A stretch of DNA of 64,000 bases from positions 180,520 through 244,519 of the forward strand of contig JAQUEK010000002.1 of assembly GCA_028685185.1 (NCBI GenBank), given 5' to 3'. Of the stretch, positions 11,923 to 22,819 are shown piece after piece (position 1 is the first letter of the stretch; each line of letters starts with the position of its first letter). Source of the DNA: Candidatus Altimarinota bacterium. GTDB lineage: Bacteria > Patescibacteriota > Gracilibacteria > BD1-5 > UBA2023. The notes below the pieces were generated by a model. The model was not told where the DNA came from. It ran no database searches and saw only the letters and a list, made by a program, of their open reading frames with translations. The position numbers were made by a program, and so were the translations under genes.

Positions 11923-12987
11923 ATGCAAAAGAGATTTCTTATACTTACAGCTTCGTATGGAACATGACATAATGCAGCCGCAAACACACTTAAAAGCTAT
12001 ATAGAGGATAGATGAGATATCTTCGAGAAGATCGATCTTACGGACCTATTGAAGAAGTGATGAGACAATTCCAGAAAATTCTACGCATTCACCGAAAAGG
12101 TTCCATTCATATGGGATGCTACATTCAATCTTCTTGATCAGGAATTCACCAACGAATTGCTGGATATAATATTCAAAAGCATCTATCAGAAAAAATTCAA
12201 CGAGATCGTAGATAGCTTCAATCCTGATTATATAATATGCACCTTCCCGAACTGGCCAGCATTCATAAGGAATTATTGCAAGACAAATGAGAAAACATTC
12301 AGAACAGCAGTAATAGTAACCGATTCGATAGAGATATGAATGCCTTGGTATTATTGAAAGGAGATAATCGACGATTTCTTCGTGATAGACAAATGGAGCA
12401 AAGAGGTCTTCATAAGCAAATTCATAAACAATGATTATAAGGACAATGTGCATGTCTCATTTTTTCCGCTTGAAGAGAAATATTTCACCGATAAGGAAAT
12501 AATCTGAAACAAGAAAATCCTAATCCTACTTACATGACTTAAGAAAACTTTCTGCTTAAAGCTTTTCGAGCAGCTGAAAAATGAGGAATTCTATGATGAG
12601 ATACTTGTGATAAAATGAAGAAATGATAGCTTATATAAGATAATTAAGGAAAAATTCGAAAGTTCAAACATCAGATTCACTGAGTTCGTAAAGATAAAGG
12701 AGATATTGAAGGATTATGATATCTTCATAGCAAAACCAGGATGAACGATAATGTGCGAATGCATAGCATCAGATGTTCCTCTTATATCGCCTAGTTTCAT
12801 TCCAGGTCAGGAAGAGTGAAATATCGAGCTAATAACAAAGGAAAACGTCTGAATATATGAATCAAATGCTGAAAAGATAATCTATTACCTGAAATTTCTA
12901 GATTTTTCAAGATTCCTGCCTAACTTCAAAAAAATAAAAAAAGTTGATTCGGTGAAATTTATCATAGATACCATAGAATCAAAATAA
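11923..12987 (+). CDS. GT28/MGDG-synthase-like glycosyltransferase
   Basis: 354 aa. Seen: N-terminal ASYGTGHNAAA, the GxGH loop of MGDG synthase and MurG-like enzymes, and a C-terminal KPGGTIMCECIA that matches the nucleotide-sugar donor-site KPGG motif. Such enzymes move a sugar from a UDP donor to a lipid acceptor at the cytoplasmic face. A role in glycolipid synthesis is likely; acceptor and sugar cannot be told. It could also be called MurG-like, but the N-terminus fits the MGDG synthase family better. Confidence 0.83.
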
Positions 12988-13055
12988 AGAATAATTTGAA
13001 TTTTTCATAATTTCCATATAATTTGGGGGTTATTTTTATAAACTAAAGATTTTTT

Positions 13056-14357
13056 ATGCAAAGTACAGTAAAAAGAATTAATCCATACACCATAGAACTT
13101 AATATCAAAGAAAGCTCAAAGGAATTCGAAAGATGCAAGGAAAAGGTAATGGAAGAGATAAGTGAACATGCAAACATAAAATGATTCAGAAAATGAGCTA
13201 AGATCCCAACAGAAATCATAGCCAAGAACTATTGAGAGGATTTCATAGAAAACCAAGCTATAGACAAACTAGTGAATGAGGTATATGGAAAAGCCCTGAA
13301 AAAGGAATGAATAGTCCCTACATGACCTGCAAACATAAAGGAATTGAAATCAACAAGCCCATTCGAGATCAATCTTGAAGTTGAAGTATTGCCAGAAATA
13401 GAGATAGATGAAAAGAAGATGAAAAAGATCAAAGTCAAGAAAACTAAGATAGAAGCAGATGCTAAAGATGTTGACGATACCATATCTGAAATCGAAAAGA
13501 GATTTACAAAATTCGAGATAATCGAATGAGCCATAATAGAGGCTTGAGATAAGATAACACTTGATACTCAGTGATTCGACAAGAAATGAGGTGTAGAAAT
13601 CCCAGAGACAAAAGTTAAGGCATTCCCTCTTGTGATCTGAAGCTGAGCATTCATTCCTGGATTTGAAGAAAAGCTTGTATGATCAAAGGTTTGAGATGTT
13701 GTAGAATTTGACATAACTTTCCCTAAAGATTATCATTCTCCTGATTTTGCATGAAGAAAGGTCTTTTTCATGACAACGATATTCAATGTTGAAAAAGCTG
13801 TAAAACCAGAATGGACGAATGAATTCATAGAATGACTAAGATGAGTGAATACTGATTTCGAATGATTCAAGAAAATCCTTGAAGGTGAGATAAGACAAGA
13901 AAAAGAACATAGAACAAGGCTTGCTGATGAACAGGTTCTGCTTGAAGAATTGGAAAAGATCTCTAAGATCGAGCTTTGAGAACATCTTCTGGCTCATGAG
14001 ATAGACAGAATATATAAGGAACAGGAAAATGACATACAATGAAGAGGAATGAGCATGGACCATTATCTTGAACACCTGAAAAAAGATGCACAATGATACA
14101 AACAGGAAGTGATAATGCCAGAAGCGCTTAGAAGACTAAAAGCTGAACTCATACTTGAAAAGCTGAAATCGATGATAGAGGTCGAAGTGAAAGATGAAGA
14201 GATCAATGTTGAAATCGAAAAGATATTGTCACAATACCAGAATAAGGAAGTTCTTGAGAGATTAAGGACAAAACTTATACCATGAGACACTTATTACGAA
14301 GATATTAAAAGCAGATTGAAATACAAGAAGATAGTTGATACCTTTTTTGAAGACTAA
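13056..14357 (+). CDS. tig: Trigger factor, ribosome-associated chaperone
   Basis: 433 aa. Seen: an N-terminal ribosome-binding domain with IKGFRKGAKIP (the GFRxGxxP signature), a central FKBP-type peptidyl-prolyl isomerase domain at about residues 150-240 (FIPGFEEKLVG...), and a long helical C-terminal arm. Binds nascent chains at the ribosome exit. A promoter-like pair TTGAAT/TATAAT (15-base spacing) lies at 12996-13022. Followed after 9 bases by the SH3b gene. Confidence 0.94.
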
Positions 14358-14366
14358 AAGAATAAT

Positions 14367-15296
14367 ATGAAAAAAATAGTATCTTTCCTATTAATCCTTC
14401 TTAATCTTTGATTAGATACTGTCATAGCGTCAGAAAAAATCACCGATGATGACTATAATAAAGCATCAGTAAATTCATACGCGATAAATATAAGGACATC
14501 TCCGAATTTCAATTCCAAGGTAATCAAGACTTTGAGGAAGAATAGTGTAATAAAGTATTATTGAAAGCTCAACGACTGATTCATAGAGATCAGATACACA
14601 TGAAAGGATTGAAAGGAATATTCATGATATACATTATGAAAGCTTCTTAAACCGGTTTTCACCAAGGTAGAAGAAAAGAAGGAAATCAATCCCTTAAGGA
14701 AAAATTGGAAGCTTGAATGAAAAAAGCTTTCAAGCGATGCTTTCAGAAATCCTGATTTTCCATATTCGCTGAATGTATTAAGCTATAAGAAATTTGAGAT
14801 AAAGCCTACAAAAAATCTGGAACAGGTTAATAATTCATATATTAAGCTTTCCAGATATTATGACGTTCTTGTGAAATTATATATGCAAGACAAACAGAAA
14901 GCTGTAGAAAAGGATATTCGCGCAAATGATGGCTTCATAATAGAATTGAATAAGATATTCTTGAACATGAACAACTATATCCTATATCTTACAGGCGATG
15001 AAAGGGATATGAACATAGCTTGAAACTGAAATTATGAATGACTTATAAAATCACCTAAAACCTGCATAATCTGATACACGAACCTGAATCTATGATGACT
15101 TAATGCGACAGCATGAATGATGCCAGTAGAATTGGATAAGGCTATATATAAGGATTATACTTGATTGTTTTTCGCTCTAGCCGACAATCAGGTTCTGGAT
15201 AAGAGCCAGATGGATGAATGCAGAAGCCAGATAAATGAAATAATGAAAGATAAGGATTTCATAGTAAAAACTTTGATAAATAATAAAATAAACTAA
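14367..15296 (+). CDS. Exported protein with a bacterial SH3 domain
   Basis: 309 aa. Seen: a signal peptide (MKK, then a hydrophobic segment to about residue 20), then an SH3b domain at about residues 35-95 (the NIRTSPNFNSKVIKTL pattern with a GYTLGKLLKP end). The remaining 200 residues are not recognised; they contain a helical region and Cys residues. SH3b domains usually bind cell-wall peptides. It overlaps the secA start by one base (TAATG), so the two are translated together. Confidence 0.78.
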
Positions 15297-18067
15297 TGAT
15301 AGAAAATTTAATAAAGAAAATATTCGGGGATCCGAATGAAAAACAGGTCAAGAAATATTTTGACCAGGTTGAAAAAATAAAGGAAATCGAGGAAAAATTC
15401 ATAAAGGAAATCGACACGATTGAGAAAGTACAGGAAAAAACCAAACACTTCATGTCTCTTTTCGAATGACTTGATCATACGAAACCAGATGAATATAAGA
15501 AAATCAAGGAAATCCTTGAGAGCATAAAATTCGAAGCTTTTGCATTACATAGAACAGCTTGCAGGCTTATAAATTGAAAGGAATTCGATCTATGAGACAA
15601 AAAATTCCTATGGAACATGGTTCCGTTTGATGTTCAGCTTGTATGAGCATTAAGCTTGAATGATTGAAACATATCTGAAATGAAGACATGAGAATGAAAA
15701 ACCCTTGTTGCGACAATATCAGCTTATCTGAACGCTTTAGCTTGATTCCCTGTCCATATAGTAACTGTGAATGATTACCTTGCATGACGTGATTCCAAGG
15801 AAATGTGAATCATATATAATACGCTATGATTGAGTGTTTGAGTTATCGTGCATTCCCAGAACAATTCCGAAAAGCAACAGAATTATTCCAGAAACATCGT
15901 ATATATAACGAACAATGAGTTAGGATTCGATTATCTTAGGGATAATATGGCGATCTGAAAAGAAAGAAGAGTTATCTGACCATTGTTTTATGCAATAGTC
16001 GATGAGGTAGATTCAATCCTTGTAGACGAAGCCAGAACTCCCCTGATAATATCATCTCCTGATATGGAGCCGACAAGCAAATACATCAAATTCGCCCAGA
16101 TATCTAAAGTCCTTAAGGAAACGACTCATTATAAGATCGATGAGAAACAGAAGACAGCTACATTGACTGAAGAATGAATTCAAGAGATAGAGAAGATGCT
16201 ATGAGTCGAAAACATTTATGTGTCTACTCATTATAATGATATACACCACATAGAAAATGCGCTTAAATCGCAAACTGTATATAAAAAGGATATCGATTAT
16301 CTGATAAGGAACAATGAGATCCTTATAATCGATGAACATACTTGAAGAGTCTTATCAGGAAGAAGATATTCCGATTGACTTCATCAGGCAATCGAAGCAA
16401 AAGAATGAGTAACTATACAACAGGAGTCAAAAACCCTTGCTTCGATAACTTTCCAGAACCTTTTCAGGCTTTATAGGAAACTTTCTTGAATGACATGAAC
16501 TGCAAAAACAGAAGAAGAGGAATTCATAAAGATATACAATCTTGAGGTTATGGTAATACCTACGAACAGACCTATGATAAGAGATGATAAATCAGATCTC
16601 CTATTTAAGAATGAAACTTGAAAATTCAACTATCTTGTGAAGGTTATCGATGAGTTCCATAAGAAATGACAGCCTGTACTTGTTTGAACGGTATCAGTCG
16701 CTAAATCCGAGTATCTTAGCGATCTACTGCAGAAGAAATGAATACCTCATGAAGTACTTAATGCCAAACAGGATTCCAGAGAAGCTGAGATCATCTGAAA
16801 TGCATGAGCTTTCTGAGCGATCACAATTGCAACCAATATGGCATGAAGATGAACCGATATTAAAATCGATGAAAGAGTTAAAGAACTGAAATGAGAGATT
16901 TCAGTCTGACTCCAGAATTATTCGCTTTGATGACTTGTAGTCATATGAACTGAAAAACATGAAACAAGAAGAATTGATAATCAGCTAAGATGAAGGTCAT
17001 GAAGACAATGAGATCCTGGATTAAGCCAATTTTTAGTTTCTCCTCAAGATGATATAATGAGGATTTTCGGTTGAGATAAGCTGTTTTCGATATTCAATTC
17101 TCCAATGTTCTCTTCCATTCAGGATGATGAACCGCTTATGGAAAGCACTATGCTGACAAAAAGGATAGATAGCGTTCAGAAGCAGGTTGAATGAAGGAAT
17201 TTCGATATACGTAAGCATGTATTGGAATATGATGATGTTCTGAATAGCCATAGGATGGTGATCTATTCTAGAAGGAATAAGATCCTTGACCAGGAAAATG
17301 TCCATGAGGAAATAATTGAAATATTGGATCTTCAGGTTGAAAGTTTCTTGGATTCAATCATTCTTGAAGAAAATATAGATAAGCTTGAAACAGAAGACAA
17401 GGAAAATATGGTAGGAGAGATTAATAATTTTGCAAATTCCGAAATTATCGATATAAATACACTAGAAAGCAATTATTCCAAACAAGAGCTAAAAGACATT
17501 ATACAGCCTTTGCTTCTTGAAAAGATTAAAAGTCTGAAAGCAAGGGTCGAAGAGACTGACTTTTTCAATTTTGAAAAAAGCATCTATCTTCAATCTATTG
17601 ACGAGTTATGGATGAGACATATAGATGATATGTCACACCTTAGGGAAGAAGTGGCTTTCGAATGATATGCTCAAAAGAATCCATTGGTCGTATATAAGGA
17701 AAAGGCTTACGATAAATTCATGGATCTTCTGAATGAAATCTGATTCAAGATAATCAAATGAATCCTTACAGCAAACCCATGACAGAAAATCGAGCAGATC
17801 GAGATAAATGAACAGAATCTTAAAGTATTGTTCGACGAAGCATCATTATCCTGAATAAATAGTCTCGATGATATCTGATGACTGCAGAATCTGCTTTCTG
17901 ATGCTTATGAGAAAAATTTCAAGATGAATCAGAGCGATAATGAATGAGTAAGGGTATATAAAGCAGATAACTCACAAGTAAATCAAACCCAATACAAATG
18001 AGTTTGAAGAAATGATCCTTGTCCTTGTGGAAGCGGCAAGAAATTCAAGCAATGTCATTGAAAATAA
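15296..18067 (+). CDS. secA: Preprotein translocase ATPase SecA
   Basis: 923 aa. ATP-driven motor of the Sec translocon. Seen: an N-terminal helical domain; Walker A MKTGEGKT at about residue 125 with both glycines as [33 protein letters not shown]; the arginine fingers in QLRGRSGRQGDPG; and a C-terminal zinc SEC-C motif [14 protein letters not shown]. Slightly longer than usual because of lengthened helical parts before the scaffold domain. It forms a run with lepB downstream (46-base gap), consistent with protein export. Confidence 0.97.
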
Positions 18068-18113
18068 CATGATATATAACTTAAATCAAATAACTTACAA
18101 TTAACTAAGACTC

Positions 18114-18908
18114 ATGGAAGAAAATGCAAATGTTGAAAATGAGATAGAATCAAATATCCCTGATACTGAAAATTCTCATAATAATGAAGTTAATACTGAA
18201 ATAACCGAGTTGAAGCCGGAAAAATCCAGGATGCAGGAATTTATAGAATTTTTGAGAGATCTGATTATCATTTTCATAATAGTGATGATAATAAGGACAT
18301 ATATAGCTGCTCCATTCCAAATTAGCTGAGGATCGATGGATACAAGTTACCATAACAATGAATTCATAATCGTAGATAAGCTTTCATATGTGAAGATATG
18401 AGCATTGGAAATCTGAAACCCTACAAGATGAGATGTTGTGATATTCAGACCTCATGCAAACAATTGAAAAGAGTTCTATATAAAAAGAGTCCTATGACTT
18501 CCTTGAGATACCATAAAGTTTGAGAACTGAGAAGTTTTCATCAAAAGGCCGAATGACAAGGATTTCATAAAGCTGAATGAAAGCTATCTTTCTGAAACTA
18601 ACATCAAAAGCACGTTCCTATGACCTGATATAAAAGAGAATAGTTTTACAGTTCCTGAATGAGATTATTTTCTAATGTGAGACAACAGGGTGAATTCATC
18701 CGATTCAAGGTCATGTTTCCTTTCCTGTTCAATCAAATGATCAAGTCATTTCATAAAAAGGGGTGATATATTATGAAAGGTATTCCTTGATTTCTGATAT
18801 TTCAACATATTCAAAGAATGAACCTTTGAACTTTGAGAACTGAAATGGAATTATCCGCCAAGGTTTCTGAATACTCCAAGAAAATGGATATATAAGGAGC
18901 TAAATTAA
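18114..18908 (+). CDS. lepB: Signal peptidase I
   Basis: 264 aa. Membrane serine protease removing signal peptides after Sec export. Seen: a 40-residue acidic cytoplasmic N-terminus, one membrane helix (about residues 48-63), the catalytic serine box ISGGSMDTS (Ser74), the catalytic lysine box FYIKRVLGLPGD, and MGDNRVNSSDSR. It follows secA, and the HD-domain gene begins 26 bases later. Confidence 0.95.
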
Positions 18909-18933
18909 TTTCATTTAAAATAACAGAATAACG

Positions 18934-19470
18934 ATGGTTTTAGTTACCAAGATAAGGAATAACAGGAGTAAGAAGCTTCAGGAGTTACACAAGGATATTC
19001 TTGATATAATTTGAGGAGTTATAAATGATGAGGATTTCAAAAAATTGAAATCCCATAGGCATCATGTTTTTTTCAATAGGTATGAACATCTCATAAATGC
19101 ATCTATAATTGCCCACAAGATCTCAAAATTCCTGAAAGCCGATGTTCATTCATGTACACTGGCATGAATCCTGCATGATTATCATTTCACTAAATTCAAA
19201 TGATATAAGCATTGATTGGAAGCAGCGAAGAATGCTGAAAAATTCAATGTTAATGAAAAAGTGTTGGAAATAATAAAATGTCATATGTATCCATTCTGAA
19301 GAAGTAAGATACCAAGGCATAAATGAATAGATTTTTGGGTTGTGAAATCAGCAGATTTCCTTTCCATGTGCTATGAGATATGATATTCCATTCTGTTTCT
19401 TTCATTCAAATGAAAAAATAAGATAAAACTGAAGAAAAACAGATTATTACTTGATCTACTTGAAAAATAA
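18934..19470 (+). CDS. HD-domain protein, putative metal-dependent phosphohydrolase
   Basis: 178 aa. Seen: spaced His residues followed by an HD motif (AGILHDYH near residue 90) and a later ECH-like element (IIKCHMYP) and an SADFLSM Asp, the pattern of HD hydrolases. Substrate unknown; relatives act on nucleotides or on tRNA ends. It ends one base before the truB start, so co-translation is likely. Confidence 0.8.
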
Positions 19471-19471
19471 C

Positions 19472-20371
19472 ATGTTCTATCTTTTGAATAAGCCATCTTG
19501 AATTTCAAGCTTTCAGGCAATAGCAAAACTGAGGAAAATACTGAATATCAGGAAAGTCTGACATACCTGAACGCTAGATCCCCTTGCAACATGATTATTG
19601 CTTGTCGCAACATGAAATTCTACAAAACTGATCCCCTATCTTGAAAAAGCACATAAGACCTATGTGTTTTCTTTCAATTTAGACTGATTCACTGAAACCT
19701 GAGACCTATGATCCGATATACGATATCTGCCCGAAAATCTGGTTGAGAAAATCGGAGCAAAAATGACTGAATCTGATATCATAAGGCTCATAGAAGAGAA
19801 ATTCAGCTGAAAGATATCGCAGATCCCACCAAAATACAGTGCCATAAGCATTGACTGACAAAGGGCATATAAATTGGCTAGAGATTGAAAAGATGTTGTA
19901 ATACCAGAAAGGATCATAGAAATATTTGGCTATAAGCTTTTAGAATTCAATTTTCCTAAAATTACCCTTGAAATGACAGTTTCAGCATGAACATATATCA
20001 GGACGATTGCAGAAGACATATGAAAAAGCCTTTGACTGAACGCTTATACTACAATGCTTCATAGATCAAAGCTTTGAGAATTGGATGAGTCATGAAGCTA
20101 TAGTCTAGTATTATCTTCCTGAGAGTGATGAAATGAAGTCCAAAAATCAGAATTGATTGAGATATGATATGAGAAGCTTTTTCCTGATTTCTGAAAAATA
20201 ACATTCGATCCTGAAAATGTCGATAAGATATCAAGGTGATTTATCATCAAAAACACATTCTGACTTACAGAATGAAGAAAATATTTCATTCTTGATAAAA
20301 ATTGAAAATATATTTCACTTATTGAAATCGAAAACAATATATTGAAAATTCTATCGAATAAGATAGATTAA
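19472..20371 (+). CDS. truB: tRNA pseudouridine-55 synthase TruB
   Basis: 299 aa. Makes pseudouridine at position 55 of the T-loop. Seen: MFYLLNKPSGISSFQ start, the catalytic motif GHTGTLDPLATGLL with the nucleophile Asp near residue 38, PPKYSAISIDGQRAYKLAR, and SAGTYIRTIAEDIG. The final 80 residues are variable. Its stop abuts the stop of a convergent gene with no base between them. Confidence 0.95.
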
Positions 20372-20785
20372 CTATTTAAGGAGACTTAAAACATAAGCTT
20401 TAGTGCTTGACGACTTATAATCTCAGCCTAATGCTCAGATCAATCACGGATAAGAGATGGGCAATTGGAATCATCTGCTTCTTACATTATTCTTTTTAAG
20501 GTTGAAATTTTTTGCATAATCAGGCCATCTTCTGTAAGTAAGGTATGATTCATGGATTTCGAATCCATTGAACAATGAGACTATCTGCTGCTTTGTTGCG
20601 AGCGGATATTGGTTTAATGGTTTATTTGCATCATCTGATGCTTTCAATCTCTTATAGATCTCTTCGGGACTTTGATTATCCATGATTTCAGCAGCATCGG
20701 ATCGCACAGCTGCAAGGCTCAATAATATCGGATCGATATCATTGAAACTACATTCTGATGATCTGTTGTTATCTTCGATTCACAT
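20372..20785 (-). CDS. Conserved-looking hypothetical protein
   Basis: 137 aa, not recognised. Soluble; mixed helical N-terminal half, then a YRRWPDYAKNF segment, a basic stretch and a glycine-containing tail that depends on reading TGA as Gly. Convergent with truB, the stops touching. The U32 peptidase gene ends 23 bases upstream of its start, so the two may share a transcript. Ends in TAG. The start is the ATG at 20785, which is followed directly by a TGA glycine. Confidence 0.68.
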
Positions 20786-20808
20786 TATATTTCAGTGATA
20801 TTTATTGA

Positions 20809-22110
20809 TTAAACGAACTTTCTTCTTAAAATAGCATATTCACCTGGATCTTCAGGAAGATTTATACGTACATTGAAGCTTCATCAGTGAGCGGATTCTT
20901 TTTCATTCAGATTCATGTCAGTAATCTTATCAAGCACGAATTCGAACTGACTTTCAGGAGTAATAAGCCTTAAAGTCTGTCATATATCAAATCTGTTCTT
21001 CACTTCGATTTCTGCCATCTTAGTCAATTCATCATATCATCTTACTATTCATACGAAATCTTCCTCCTTAAGTTCAGCATTCTTTTCATAATAAATGCTT
21101 TTTTCTCATACATCTCAAGTTATGAATCCTGGTATATATCATCTGTTTGATATGGCAAAAAGCTCTTTTATAAGCTCTCAAGTATCATATTGCTCTCATT
21201 TTTCAACAGCATCTATGGCTTGCCTATAAGCTCTTCAGACTCAAGCAAGATAATTTATCGTCTTACTTCTTCATTCGACTTTAAAGCTAATTATTCATGC
21301 ATCCTTAAGTTCCTCCATATAATCGAGAAGGCACATATCACGTGAATTCATTATATAAGTTCCGAATTCATCCTCATCAACAGGAAGTAATTCTCATTTT
21401 CTTTCCCTTTCTTCAAGGAAATATTCTCAATCCAAAGATTTATAGTCTTCTGGTCTTCATGTATTTTCATAAAGATCGTTTCATGTGACTTCATTCTTAT
21501 AAACCCTGTATTCCCATCGGCAGCTATGGGCACATGTTCATTGGTTAGGATCCCTATGAGCCATATAATTCGATAGCAGACATCTTCATGAATATGCCAT
21601 GCAAATAGCTCAATGAACAAAAAATTCTAATTCCATATCTGGACAGTTTTCATGTATCTCCTTAATTTCCCTAAGCGATATCTCGCGGCTTAGTATAATT
21701 CTCTTTATTCAGACTTCCTGCCAAAATTTGACCTGAGCCCAATTTGTATTATTAGCTTGCACAGAAAGATGAATTTCAGCATCTGGGTAATCTTTTCTTA
21801 CCATTCAGATAAGTCATGGATCACTCATTATGAAGGCGTCCGGTTTCATGGCATACATTTTCTTGAAAGCTTCCATGAAAGGTTTTATTTTCATATTATG
21901 AGCATATATGTTCGCGGTGAAATATATTTTCTTGGATCTGTCATGCGCATATTTTACAGCTTCTTCAAGATCTTCCCAGCTGAATTGGTTTTCGCGTGCA
22001 CGAAGGGAAAACATCGGAACTCACGCATAGACAGCATCTGCTCAATAAGCGAAAGCATATTTCATCTTCTCGAAATTTCCAGCAGGCATCAATAACTCTA
22101 ATTTTTTCAT
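20809..22110 (-). CDS. U32 family peptidase/collagenase-like protein
   Basis: 433 aa. Seen: N-terminal LLMPAGNFEKMKYAFAYGADAVYAG, the (beta/alpha) pattern, and the family signature ELEFFVHGAICMAYSGRCLLS with its conserved cysteines, then SRDMCLLDYMEEL. Members named YegQ/TrhP and RlhA are needed for hydroxylation of tRNA uridine-34 or 23S rRN; others are annotated as proteases. Here an RNA-modification role is as likely as proteolysis, so no gene symbol is given. Confidence 0.9.
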
Positions 22111-22125
22111 ATTTTTAAGTTAACA

Positions 22126-22154
22126 TTGAATATTTTTTTAACATACGATATTAT
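22126..22154 (+). promoter_or_regulatory. Promoter for the 57-residue ORF
   Basis: TTGAAT and TATTAT with a 17-base spacer, ending about 40 bases before the ATG at 22193. It occupies the divergent gap between the U32 gene and the small ORF. Confidence 0.6.
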
Positions 22155-22192
22155 ACAAAAAAAAATATTTAAACAAGTAAAACTGAATAATT

Positions 22193-22366
22193 ATGAATAC
22201 CGAATTGGAAGAATTTTCAAGATATGTAAATGATTGCGTTTCAAACTGAGATATACATCTGCTTGAAGCTGAGCTTTGAGTCTTATGAGCGCTCTGAAAC
22301 CATCAAGAACTGATAGCTGAAGTTCGTCAAGCGATAAACCAAATCAATAATAACAAGAACCCTTAA
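22193..22366 (+). CDS. Small hypothetical protein
   Basis: 57 aa, acidic, helical, five TGA glycine codons. Not recognised. Supported by a promoter upstream and a coherent amphipathic composition. The gap to the next gene (172 bases) holds only the promoter at 22480-22508. Confidence 0.55.
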
Positions 22367-22479
22367 ATTCAAAATTCATCTGAATGATTATGATTATCAC
22401 TATAAAATCAGTCCAAATTTCTGAAATTATCTAATTGAAAATCATAATCTGAATTTAATGTTTATTTAAGATGATATAC

Positions 22480-22508
22480 TTGACGAATCAGAACATTTAT
22501 CCTATCAT
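22480..22508 (+). promoter_or_regulatory. Promoter for the 79-residue ORF
   Basis: TTGACG and TATCAT with a 17-base spacer, about 30 bases before the ATG at 22539. Confidence 0.58.
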
Positions 22509-22538
22509 TTAAATATCTACATTATAAGCATAGGACCA

Positions 22539-22778
22539 ATGAATAAGTTAAGGATTACGCCATTAACGCCATACATTAGGAAATGCATCGAAAACAAGGA
22601 TCTGAAATGAATAATAGAGGAAGAAAAACACATGGAAGAAATACTTCAAGCTCTTCACAATAGAAGAATACAAACAGATAATGATAAAAATATAATTTGA
22701 GAAATAATCGAAATGGAAAACCATCTTCAAGTCGTAAAGGAAGTTAAAATGAATTATGACAGGATAATCTGACAATAA
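22539..22778 (+). CDS. Small helical hypothetical protein
   Basis: 79 aa, highly charged and predicted all-helical, with an N-terminal LTPYIRKCIE stretch. Not recognised. Own promoter before it and a strong terminator overlapping its stop codon. Confidence 0.62.
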
Positions 22779-22817
22779 AAAAACATCGAATGCAATGCAT
22801 TCGATGTTTTTTTATTG
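22773..22817. terminator. Bidirectional terminator between the 79-residue ORF and ileS
   Basis: Perfect 21-base arms around a three-base loop, with ACATCGAATGC in the stem and runs of seven A and seven T on the flanks. It includes the stop codon of the plus-strand gene and ends 2 bases before the ileS stop, so it serves both convergent genes. Confidence 0.92.
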
Positions 22818-22819
22818 AA

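Noticed and set aside
12046-12453. 135-residue minus-strand ORF
   Set aside because: Antisense shadow of the GT28-like gene; that gene is continuous with TGA as Gly.
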